From IMG/VR virus record IMGVR_UViG_3300029787_000055, positions 1 to 55,134 of that record: DNA of 55,134 nt; one strand, written 5' to 3'. Below, piece by piece: positions 16,492 to 22,918 of the stretch. The stretch is from a virus. The notes beneath the pieces were generated by a model. That model had not been told where the DNA came from and ran no database searches. It worked only from the letters and a program-made list of their open reading frames with translations. The position numbers and the translations under genes are program-made. Position 1 is the first letter of the stretch. The number at the start of each line of letters is the position of its first letter.

Positions 16492-17406
16492 TTACGAACC
16501 TTGAGATGCGTAGACACATCTAGGATCAGAGAAACCAAAGCTATATCTTTCACGTGCTTTGTATCTCATGTTTCCAGTGTCAAAATCACCTTCCATAGCA
16601 GTTGTAATTGGTGTTCTTACAAAATGCTTGAAGCCGTTTGGAGCATCTGTTTTAATAAAGAATGCATCGGTATCATTTAGATAATGATTTACTACGTATC
16701 CCTGAGGAATATATCCTGAGTTATTGAATACGTTGATGTCATTATCCGCAGTACCCACTCTACCAGCAGAATTCATTAATCTGTCTGCAACGAATTGTAG
16801 AGCAGATGGAATGATCATCTTTGTTGGTTTTAATGCAATCTTCAGACCTCTTTCATCAATAAAAGCTGCAATATCAATTACTGCTTGCTCGAGAGAAGTC
16901 TCGTTCAAGTCAGCATCAGTTGCACTTCTATTTGAGAAGTTGCCGCCTGTCAAAGTTGGGTGAGCAGTGGATGCTAATGATACACCGTCTCCACCATGAT
17001 CAGCAGCGTTTGCTGAAAATGCATTATTAAGAATGTTTGTACCCTTAATTTGTTTCGTATTTGCCATCGAACGAGCCAATGCTTTTGTATATCTAGCACT
17101 TACTCTGTCATAAAGGTTATCCTCTATGGCTTCTTCTGTGATAGCAAAAGCTAAAGCAATAGTTTCGTTGGTATATCTCGCAGTGAAAGATTCTTGCGCT
17201 GTATCATAACTGATAGCTGCACCTTCATTTTTCGTTGGAGCACCAGCGAAACCACCTAGCATAACTTCTTCTTCAAAAGCTCTATCAGAACTTTCTTGGT
17301 CAAAGATTTCTGCAGTTTCGTTTTCATAGCGGTTGTATTCTAAACCAAAGAGAGCGTTCAAACCCGGCTCTAATTCTTTGGCTAATTGTGATCTTGATAT
17401 AGCCAT
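16492..17406 (-). CDS. Major capsid protein
   Basis: A 304-residue protein with features of Mu F-like/HK97-fold major capsid proteins: a helical start ISRSQLAKELEPGLNALFGL, FEEEVMLGGFAGAPTKNEGA, the FTARYTNETIALAFAITEEA strand-helix region, YTKALARSMANTKQIKG, and AAFIDERGLKIALKPTKMII, which is typical of the A-domain core. It sits after the scaffold gene and before a strong terminator, the usual location. Length fits a form without a large insertion. The start MAISRS immediately follows the decoration gene 17409-17993. Confidence 0.88.
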   Translation of the reverse strand: MAISRSQLAKELEPGLNALFGLEYNRYENETAEIFDQESSDRAFEEEVMLGGFAGAPTKNEGAAISYDTAQESFTARYTNETIALAFAITEEAIEDNLYDRVSARYTKALARSMANTKQIKGTNILNNAFSANAADHGGDGVSLASTAHPTLTGGNFSNRSATDADLNETSLEQAVIDIAAFIDERGLKIALKPTKMIIPSALQFVADRLMNSAGRVGTADNDINVFNNSGYIPQGYVVNHYLNDTDAFFIKTDAPNGFKHFVRTPITTAMEGDFDTGNMRYKARERYSFGFSDPRCVYASQGS

Positions 17407-17408
17407 AA

Positions 17409-17993
17409 TTAAATCCCCGCTAAGTTAGTATAAGCGTGCATGTTAATTCTAACAACAAGCTTTACATGAATTGAACCAGCAGTATTACTAGGAGCATCGA
17501 AAATATCGATAACTCTTAATTGATCACTACCGTTTGTTAAACCGGTGTGATCTAGTTCCATAGAACTAATTCCGCTAGTTGTGCTTCCGTTCGCATTTCC
17601 CACCATGGGCGCGTTCGCTCCGACCGCAGTTTGGTCAGAGGCTCCGTCCGATTGGACGATGAATAGTTGATCGGGATCATCATAAACCTTCAACTCAGCA
17701 GCAACTGTACCTTGTGTTACAGTGTTTGCTGGCCAATAGTTACTCCATTTTGGTTTGCCTGTAGAATCAACATAGTGAACACCGCCAGCAACACCTACGA
17801 TTTTCGCAGAGTTACCACCGCCATCAGTTGCTCGCTGAATTGTTCCATCAGCTTTTAGTTCAACAGCTTGACCATTAAATAGATTTTGGTTATGCCCCGA
17901 AGCAACTTTATAAGTAGTGAAGCCCGCTGTCTCATACCCGTCTCCGAGTTTTTTAACAGGAACTAAACCTCTTGCAGCATCTGTATTTGCCAT
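17409..17993 (-). CDS. Putative capsid decoration/stabilisation protein
   Basis: A 194-residue protein placed two bases before the major capsid gene, the usual place of head-stabilising proteins. It begins MANTDAARGLVPVKKLGDG and has beta-rich blocks (FNGQAVELKADGTIQ, QLFIVQSDGAS, SIHVKLVVRINMHAYTN). I recall this start from proteins adjacent to capsid genes in marine phages. No enzyme motif. The alternative is a second capsid-lattice protein. Confidence 0.65.
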   Translation of the reverse strand: MANTDAARGLVPVKKLGDGYETAGFTTYKVASGHNQNLFNGQAVELKADGTIQRATDGGGNSAKIVGVAGGVHYVDSTGKPKWSNYWPANTVTQGTVAAELKVYDDPDQLFIVQSDGASDQTAVGANAPMVGNANGSTTSGISSMELDHTGLTNGSDQLRVIDIFDAPSNTAGSIHVKLVVRINMHAYTNLAGI

Positions 17994-18039
17994 AATTTAC
18001 TCCTTATTTAAGAAGATCGTTGAATTCTAACCATTAGAA

Positions 18040-18513
18040 TTATCCCGATCCTCCAAAAGTTACTTTTGAGCTCCTATTTTTAGTAATAGGCATGCTCGGG
18101 TGCTCGTCTTTTAAAACTTCATTATCAATTGCTTCCTGTTGTTCTTGAGACATCTTTTGGAAATGTGCATTTCTTTGTTCAACAATCTCAAGAGGAACTT
18201 TTGATAATAACAATCCTCCAACTGATATTACACCTTTGTACTTCCCTTCAGCCAACGAAGGATATTTTAATTTATCCTCTGCTGATAGTTCATCTTCTCT
18301 GACTAATTCGTAACCCTCTCTCAACCTAGATGTAATATTTTTATCATCTTGTTGACCTTGGATTTCGGCTCTTAGCCATCTGAATTTAAACCCTTCAGGG
18401 GGTACTGGAGTATCCAGTTGTCGCGGCGGGGACCATACCGTTTTACGAGCTTCAATGTCCCTAGTTTTTACAGCGCGCGGAGTTTTATCTAATTTTACGT
18501 CTGTTTTTTCCAT
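18040..18513 (-). CDS. Conserved head-module protein of unknown function
   Basis: A 157-residue protein with WSPPRQLDTPVPPEGFKFRW and YELVREDELSAEDKLKYPSL, a Lys-rich N-terminus and Gln-rich helix QKMSQEQQEAIDNEVL near residue 130. It lies between scaffold and capsid-decoration genes, so it is probably a head-assembly factor. It is not an enzyme as far as motifs show. A 46-base gap with AAGGAG separates it from the next gene. Confidence 0.55.
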   Translation of the reverse strand: MEKTDVKLDKTPRAVKTRDIEARKTVWSPPRQLDTPVPPEGFKFRWLRAEIQGQQDDKNITSRLREGYELVREDELSAEDKLKYPSLAEGKYKGVISVGGLLLSKVPLEIVEQRNAHFQKMSQEQQEAIDNEVLKDEHPSMPITKNRSSKVTFGGSG

Positions 18514-18516
18514 GTT

Positions 18517-19458
18517 TTACTCCTTCACGAATTTTGCGTATTCACTTAATGGCACACCAAGCTTTTTAGCTATTGAAACTTGTGATGGTGTGAGCTTCAC
18601 AGTTTTGCGTCCAGGCTTACCCCCAGCTCTTGCATTATTTGCACTAGCGACGGGCTGAACGACCCTGGTGCTAGTTGTTGTAGAGCTAGAATTTGTTTTA
18701 CCCATCTTATCAGGAAAATATGTGCTTAGTCTATTATTAATTTCAGTATAATAGTCGTCTGACTCAGTATTGTAACCTTCATTTACAAGGTTGGTATGAA
18801 TACCCCATGTTGCAAATGTCATTACTTCATCTTTGCCATCATCTTCGCTTTCTTTTTTTCCAAACCAAGGATTAGCTGCAGCCCAAGCTTGTGCTTTAGC
18901 ACTAGGCGCTTTGGCTACAGGAGCTTGAGGTTGTTGCTGCTGTGTAAACTCTTGTGGAGTATCAGCAGGAGCCTCTGTTTCCTCTTTTGGTTTTTGTTTA
19001 AGTAAAGTAATTCTTTGTTTAGTAGCAGCGTTATCTGCTAAAGCAGATTGAACCTCCGCAACTTTATTAAAATCTTGATTTTGATGAGCAGCAGCTAATT
19101 CTCTTTTTAAATTAACTTCTTGAATATCTGCTTTTTGAGCAACTTCTTCAATATAGCTATCATCTAAAGAATTAACTTTTTTTTCTAATTCATCATTTTT
19201 CTTTTTAACATTTTCAGCAAAACTTATAGCAGCTTCTTTCTGCCTTTCTTCTTCTCGCCATTTTTTTGTTAAATCATTTATTCTTTTTTTAACACCAGCA
19301 GAATATTCATCATGTTCTTCTGATGCTTGTTCAGGTTGTGCTTCTTCAACAGGAGGTTGTTCCTCTTGTTGAGTTTCTAATTCAATATCAACAGATTCAC
19401 CTGTATCATCTATTGGTATTGTTTTTTCTTCACTTAATGCAGGTTGTGCTTCTGGCAT
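18517..19458 (-). CDS. Scaffolding protein
   Basis: A 313-residue, highly charged, mostly helical protein in the standard scaffold position before the capsid gene. Residues ~1-50 are acidic and Gln-rich, ~60-170 are coiled coil (KWREEERQKEAAISFAENV), ~170-200 are Pro/Gln-rich, and the C-terminus is basic (GGKPGRKTVKLTPSQVSIA), which is how scaffolds usually contact capsid. A FGKKESEDDGKDEVM segment with AWAAANPWF resembles other podovirus scaffolds. It guides procapsid assembly and then exits. Confidence 0.75.
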   Translation of the reverse strand: MPEAQPALSEEKTIPIDDTGESVDIELETQQEEQPPVEEAQPEQASEEHDEYSAGVKKRINDLTKKWREEERQKEAAISFAENVKKKNDELEKKVNSLDDSYIEEVAQKADIQEVNLKRELAAAHQNQDFNKVAEVQSALADNAATKQRITLLKQKPKEETEAPADTPQEFTQQQQPQAPVAKAPSAKAQAWAAANPWFGKKESEDDGKDEVMTFATWGIHTNLVNEGYNTESDDYYTEINNRLSTYFPDKMGKTNSSSTTTSTRVVQPVASANNARAGGKPGRKTVKLTPSQVSIAKKLGVPLSEYAKFVKE

Positions 19459-19473
19459 GATTATCTCCTCATG

Positions 19474-19893
19474 TTAGTTAGTAAGCGGCGATAATACATA
19501 TTCAGGATCTTTAACAACTGCCATAACTTCATCGTCATTAAGTAATCTGAGTTCACCACCGTCAATTTTAATTCTGGCTCCGGCATATCTGCCAAACAAA
19601 ATCCAGTCTTTCTCTTTACACCAAGGACCCGTAGGAAATTTTCCTTCGTCCTTAAAGCATAAATCTCCCATTTTCATTACTAGTCCTACGTTGGTAGACC
19701 ATTGGCTCTCTTCAACAGTTTTTTCTGTCAAAATTACACCACCTTTACTTTTTTCTTTAAGTTTAAATGGCATTACCAATATTCTCCAACCACTAGGATT
19801 AGGTAATTTACTATGTTCGGGTTTTGATTTTTCTTCTTTGTTTTTCTTTTCTAAGGCAAAAACTTTAGTCGGTAGTACTTTAGACATCTTCAT
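19474..19893 (-). CDS. GroES-like co-chaperonin
   Basis: A 139-residue protein with a Cpn10/GroES core at residues ~35-130: GWRILVMPFKLKEKSKGG, then GGVILTEK corresponding to the GroES mobile loop that docks on GroEL, VGLVMKMGDLCF, and DWILFGRYAGARIKI with the terminal DDEVMAVV strand. A ~34-residue Lys/Glu-rich N-terminal extension precedes it. Phage co-chaperonins (T4 gp31, cyanophage GroES) adjust host GroEL for capsid folding, and the gene sits just before scaffold and capsid. ATGs at 19893 and 19887 both follow GGAG; the first is given. Confidence 0.85.
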   Translation of the reverse strand: MKMSKVLPTKVFALEKKNKEEKSKPEHSKLPNPSGWRILVMPFKLKEKSKGGVILTEKTVEESQWSTNVGLVMKMGDLCFKDEGKFPTGPWCKEKDWILFGRYAGARIKIDGGELRLLNDDEVMAVVKDPEYVLSPLTN

Positions 19894-20083
19894 CTAGCTC
19901 CTGTTTTTTTAGCAGGTTCGTGAGTTCCTGGTCTGCTTTTTTCCAAGCGTGAAGTTGACCTAGCACATACTTATATGTAACTAAATCCTTCACGTCGGAT
20001 AGTATAACTTGTTGTAACTGTTCTTGTCTAGCATTAAATTCTTTTCTTAGTCTTTCTACTAAGATTATTATTGGATCAGGCAA
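19880..20083 (-). CDS. Small helical protein with TTG start
   Basis: A 67-residue helical protein (VERLRKEFNARQEQLQQVIL, then VLGQLHAWKKADQELTNL). The first codon is TTG at 20083, supported by AAGGAG about ten bases upstream; no ATG gives a sensible length. It overlaps GroES by 14 bases and the 52-codon gene 20076-20234 by 8. Similar short helical proteins precede head genes in other phages; the function is unknown. Confidence 0.6.
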   Translation of the reverse strand: MPDPIIILVERLRKEFNARQEQLQQVILSDVKDLVTYKYVLGQLHAWKKADQELTNLLKKQELDEDV

Positions 20084-20234
20084 TTTTATTACTCCTTATT
20101 TTTTTGGTTAATTTTGTGTAAGACAATCCACCATTTTTAAAACGAGGAAATGATTTAGATACTTTTATTTTCTCTTTCACTCTTGGAGGTTTGTACTTTA
20201 TTAATTTTCCTATGTTGGCTCTTGATATGGTCAT
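20076..20234 (-). CDS. Small basic protein (52 aa)
   Basis: A 53-codon frame that starts on the endolysin stop codon (ATGA junction) and runs into the next gene's ribosome site. The product MTISRANIGKLIKYKPPRVK continues Lys/Arg-rich with FPRFKNGGL near residue 30. Exact coupling on both sides supports expression. It belongs to the cluster of basic mini-proteins in 20076-21761. Confidence 0.55.
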   Translation of the reverse strand: MTISRANIGKLIKYKPPRVKEKIKVSKSFPRFKNGGLSYTKLTKKIRSNKIA

Positions 20235-20668
20235 ACAGTAACTGTAGCCATCAAATCACTTAAATGTTTGGCTCTGTTAGGTGTCTGTTTATACCACTTG
20301 GAGTCTAACATCTCAATACTCGCCTCTTTAAACTGTTTAAGTTTAACATAGTCAAAAGTCTTCTTAAATTTTGAAACACCTCCAGGGCCAAGCTGAAATA
20401 TCATTTCTGTGTATATTTCTTTCAATAGCTCAGGAGCTTCATATTTTAAATCACACATAAACATATTATCACATAATGTTTGAGCATGTTCTAAATCAAT
20501 TTTAAAAACTTCTTCTAGTTGTTCTTTTGAATACTCTACTCCTTCTTCAAAAGGATCTCCTTCTATTACTTTATGACCGTAACCTATGGTAGCGAATCCC
20601 AGAGTATCTTTATAAATTTTATTTCTGAAGCCTTCATTTTGCTTTACTCTTTCAGCAAGTGTACTCAT
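20231..20668 (-). CDS. Endolysin, T4-type lysozyme (GH24)
   Basis: A 145-residue muramidase that cuts the glycan strands of peptidoglycan. Catalytic residues align with T4 lysozyme Glu11/Asp20/Thr26: from the start at 20668 they are Glu12, Asp21 and Thr27, in NEGFRNKIYKDTLGFATIG. The C-terminal block SKWYKQTPNRAKHL matches T4 SRWYNQTPNRAKR. The ATG at 20668 overlaps the preceding stop (TAATG) and follows GGAGGT; a longer start at 20680 adds only MEVL. There is no signal peptide, so it needs the holin at 21764-22162 to reach the wall. Confidence 0.92.
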   Translation of the reverse strand: MSTLAERVKQNEGFRNKIYKDTLGFATIGYGHKVIEGDPFEEGVEYSKEQLEEVFKIDLEHAQTLCDNMFMCDLKYEAPELLKEIYTEMIFQLGPGGVSKFKKTFDYVKLKQFKEASIEMLDSKWYKQTPNRAKHLSDLMATVTV

Positions 20669-20946
20669 TAGCACCTCCATCTCTTCCGTGCCTGCCTCAA
20701 CCTCGAATTAGGATCTTTAGCAGCTTTTGGAAACTTTTTCATTTGTCCTGCACTTCTAGCACAAAACGATTTACGTCTTTTTGCATCTTTTGATCCAGGT
20801 TTAGCTTTACCTGTTACAGCTGTTTTTAATTTAGAACCAGGATTGTCTCTTCTATATTTAGAAACACCTGCTTTTGTCATACCTGCGCCTGATTTAGTAG
20901 ATCTATAATATTTTTTACTTCTTGGTGGTTGTTTATCTTTTGCCAT
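20668..20946 (-). CDS. Lys/Arg-rich small protein, marine phage type
   Basis: A 92-residue very basic protein with VSKYRRDNPGSKLKTAVTG, KRRKSFCARSAGQMKKF and RQARKRWRC. I recall this family, with conserved KRRKSFCARM-like and C-terminal RWxC elements, as virion-associated in marine phages. It has two Cys. The start overlaps the end of 20933-21199 by 14 bases. DNA condensation inside the head is plausible from charge, but not shown. Confidence 0.6.
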   Translation of the reverse strand: MAKDKQPPRSKKYYRSTKSGAGMTKAGVSKYRRDNPGSKLKTAVTGKAKPGSKDAKRRKSFCARSAGQMKKFPKAAKDPNSRLRQARKRWRC

Positions 20947-21199
20947 TTTTCTTCTTTGCGAAAGTTGCTGCCCTACTAGGTTTAGGTCCTGAATTAGACT
21001 TTTGTTGTTTTCTTTTTACGGCACCCGCACGTTGCCCTTTGCTCATCGCTCTTGCCTTTGCAATAGGCACGCATTTTGGATATTTTTTTCTTTTTTCTCC
21101 ACCACTTCTTCCACATTTCGGGTAAGAGCCATCTGATCGTTTGTTTGCAATATCGACCCAATTTTCCTTGACCCATGATCTAAGACCTTTTTTGGCCAT
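20933..21199 (-). CDS. Lys/Arg-rich Cys-containing small protein
   Basis: An 88-residue basic protein: LRSWVKENWVDIANKRSDG, YPKCGRSGGEKRKKYPKCVP, IAKARAMSKGQRAGAVKRK. The GLRxWxxExWVDI...CGR...YPKCVP pattern recurs in many phages; I believe it is a named DUF (DUF6321-like) but have not checked. Two conserved YPKC units may form a metal site. It starts on the stop codon of the previous gene's frame. Confidence 0.6.
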   Translation of the reverse strand: MAKKGLRSWVKENWVDIANKRSDGSYPKCGRSGGEKRKKYPKCVPIAKARAMSKGQRAGAVKRKQQKSNSGPKPSRAATFAKKKNGKR

Positions 21200-21498
21200 T
21201 ATGTGTAAAGTTTCGTTTGCTTTCTTTTGTTTTCAGGAATCATACCACATCCTGCCGCTATGATAGTAGGAGTTTTGCCTTTACCATCTTTGTAAGATAC
21301 AGTTCTTTTATTTGAAACCATTTTTCTTTCTTGAGAAACAGATGAAGGTCCACCATTTGCTTTTTTCTTTTTCTTCTTTCCGCCAGGAGTTACCTTTCCA
21401 GAACAAACTGCGCTAGCATACATATTTGCGTATGCACTAGGATAAACTTTAAATTTACGTTTTGCTGCAGCTTTACCTCTTGGACACAATTTAGCCAT
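21199..21498 (-). CDS. Lys-rich small protein with CPRGKAAAKRKF start
   Basis: A 99-residue basic protein. The N-terminal part KRKFKVYPSAYANMYASAV is a conserved motif in marine phage proteins of unknown function as I recall. The middle is a Lys run (GGKKKKKKANGG). Cys near residues 5, 33 and 84 are present. Third gene of the basic cluster; it starts at the stop of 21498-21761. Confidence 0.58.
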   Translation of the reverse strand: MAKLCPRGKAAAKRKFKVYPSAYANMYASAVCSGKVTPGGKKKKKKANGGPSSVSQERKMVSNKRTVSYKDGKGKTPTIIAAGCGMIPENKRKQTKLYT

Positions 21499-21761
21499 TA
21501 ACGACCAACTTTCTTCATTGCTTTGTTATGAGCTTGTTTTAATGATTTTCCTTTTTTCATATCTTTTTTCATTTGAGACATATGTTTTTTACTATGTTGT
21601 TTTCCATGTTTTTTCAAATCTTCTTTTTGTTTTTTAGAAAGTTTCTTTTTTCCTTTACCACCATTTCTAAATTCATCAGCTAGTTTTTTATCTATCTTTT
21701 GCTGAACTGCTTCTGGTAATTTATTAAAACCTTTTTTATTTGATGGTATTTTTTTATTCAT
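21498..21761 (-). CDS. Lys-rich histone-like small protein
   Basis: An 87-residue protein, roughly one third Lys, with FNKLPEAVQQKIDKKLADEF at the start and KKHMSQMKKDMKKGKSLKQ near the end. It has no Cys. Composition resembles the tails of DNA-binding proteins, although low-complexity Lys can arise by drift. It lies directly after the holin gene and leads the basic block. Confidence 0.55.
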   Translation of the reverse strand: MNKKIPSNKKGFNKLPEAVQQKIDKKLADEFRNGGKGKKKLSKKQKEDLKKHGKQHSKKHMSQMKKDMKKGKSLKQAHNKAMKKVGR

Positions 21762-21763
21762 AG

Positions 21764-22162
21764 TTATTTTCCTTTTTTAAACATGTTTAATGCTGCAGGT
21801 CCCGCACGTACGCCCAGTGAAACTGAGCACGCCAAATACAAAAGGTGACGGTAATATTCCGGAAGCCCCGAAAGGATCTCAAAGCCACGTTCTATGTGTG
21901 GTTGCATAAAGGGCAGGAATGCACAAATTGCTGGAATCATTAGCGCAAGTAAAACGAATTCATCTTTCCACGAGCCTTTCATTTGATCTACAGCAGTTTG
22001 CTCCCATTTAACTTTACCAGCAATCTGGTCTTCTTTAAGTTTAGTAGCTGCCTTTACTTCTGTAAGTTTTAGTTCTGTTTTTGCTTTTTTGGTCTCGACG
22101 AAACCACGGACCGTATCCGCAGCAACGCCGAGTAAGGGTTTTGCTAAGAGTTGCCAGACCAT
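21764..22162 (-). CDS. Holin (3TM family)
   Basis: A 132-residue membrane protein resembling the three-TM holin family: an amphipathic start (WQLLAKPLLGVAADTV), a charged stretch with KVKWEQTAVDQMKGSWKDE, then hydrophobic segments FVLLALMIPAICAFLPF (~residues 70-87) and HLLYLACSVSLGVRAGPA (~107-124). The GSWKDEF...PMxxCF pattern is characteristic. It would form the inner-membrane holes through which the endolysin at 20231-20668 escapes. Four basic genes separate the two. Confidence 0.75.
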   Translation of the reverse strand: MVWQLLAKPLLGVAADTVRGFVETKKAKTELKLTEVKAATKLKEDQIAGKVKWEQTAVDQMKGSWKDEFVLLALMIPAICAFLPFMQPHIERGFEILSGLPEYYRHLLYLACSVSLGVRAGPAALNMFKKGK

Positions 22163-22165
22163 AGT

Positions 22166-22297
22166 CTAGGCTCCTCCTCCAATAGAACTAATGATTAAAA
22201 TAACAGCTATAGCTACTATACCTGCTTTAATCCAGTCCTTCATTTTCCAATCGGACCACTCTTTTAAGTGTTCCCATAAATCTTTTAGTAAATTCAT
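22166..22297 (-). CDS. Single-TM mini-protein (43 aa), holin neighbour
   Basis: A 44-codon frame with AGGAGG 5-7 bases before the ATG. The product starts MNLLKDLWEHLKEWSDWKMK, an amphipathic Trp-rich helix, followed by one membrane span (AGIVAIAVILIISSIGGGA). It fits between the Cys-rich mini-gene and the holin. The strong ribosome site and one-TM design next to a holin suggest an antiholin or second holin (inference). Confidence 0.62.
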   Translation of the reverse strand: MNLLKDLWEHLKEWSDWKMKDWIKAGIVAIAVILIISSIGGGA

Positions 22298-22309
22298 ATA
22301 ACCTCCTAG

Positions 22310-22480
22310 TTAATGAACAGTTAAATCAAACTCAGGTTCGAATTCAACGCTTTTTTGTAGCTCATGTTCGCAATTTTTGCAATCACAACTCGTACAACTG
22401 CCGCCGTTCGAACAATGACACCCGTGTTCACAATGAATACAGGTGTTATCCGAAGAATTTGTTTCCTTGAGTAGCAGCAC
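22310..22480 (-). CDS. Cys-rich metallothionein-like mini-protein
   Basis: A short frame with eight Cys and several His in about 26 residues: CIHCEHGCHC, then SCTSCDCKNC, ending in an acidic tail VEFEPEFDLTVH. It overlaps the end of 22446-22679 in another frame. The likely first codon is GTG at 22480 (AAAGG a few bases upstream) or GTG at 22486; no ATG is available, which lowers certainty. The CxxC/CxC density fits metal binding, as in metallothioneins, some of which I recall in marine phages. It could instead be a zinc-ribbon peptide. Confidence 0.5.
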   Translation of the reverse strand: MLLLKETNSSDNTCIHCEHGCHCSNGGSCTSCDCKNCEHELQKSVEFEPEFDLTVH

Positions 22481-22679
22481 CAGCACCTTTTACCATCATG
22501 TTTGGTTTTTTGACTTTAGTATCAACATCCATGCCATCTACAGACTCACCTGGTTGCATTTTAAATTGACCACCATCTTCATAAGCCATAGGAGTCATAC
22601 CTCCACCCATATAAGCCATTGGCATCATGCCTCCGCCCATATATTTTTTCTTTTTTTTATTTTTTTTGTCTTTTTTCAT
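22446..22679 (-). CDS. Small Lys/Gly/Met repeat protein
   Basis: A 77-residue protein. After a Lys-rich start it has two near-identical units, YMGGGMMPMAYMGGGMTPMA, then an acidic GGQFKMQPGESVDG part. The ATG at 22679 follows GAGAGGT; a TTG at 22691 would add four residues. A related composition (RMGGGN, Lys, Met) occurs in the 49-residue product at 46260-46409. Function unknown; short MGGGM motifs recur in marine phage virion proteins as I recall. Confidence 0.55.
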   Translation of the reverse strand: MKKDKKNKKKKKYMGGGMMPMAYMGGGMTPMAYEDGGQFKMQPGESVDGMDVDTKVKKPNMMVKGAGAATQGNKFFG

Positions 22680-22687
22680 AATACCTC

Positions 22688-22918
22688 TCAATGAAAAGTT
22701 GGTTTAGTATATCTTACGAGTGTAACATCCGCAACTTGGTTTTCAAATGCTTTGTTTGCTACATTTTCTGATATAGAATTTTCTAAATACACTGCTTTTA
22801 CAACTGTAAGCATAGCAGAAGCTATAATTAGCTTATCTTCGGGAGTTCTAGCATTATCTTCAACATAACTTGCAAACTCTTTTATGTGTGCGTGTAAAAA
22901 TTCTTCTGTATTGGTCAT
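22688..22918 (-). CDS. Small helical protein next to portal
   Basis: A 76-residue helical protein (EEFLHAHIKEFASYVEDNAR, DKLIIASAMLTVVKAVYLEN). The ATG overlaps the portal stop codon (ATGA), so translation is coupled to the portal. No recognised motif. It could be a small head-assembly factor by position. Confidence 0.5.
   Translation of the reverse strand: MTNTEEFLHAHIKEFASYVEDNARTPEDKLIIASAMLTVVKAVYLENSISENVANKAFENQVADVTLVRYTKPTFH

Noticed and set aside
21764-22162. Tail or tape-measure-related role for the hydrophobic gene
   Set aside because: Length, GSWKDE motif, two hydrophobic segments and closeness to the lysozyme fit a holin better.
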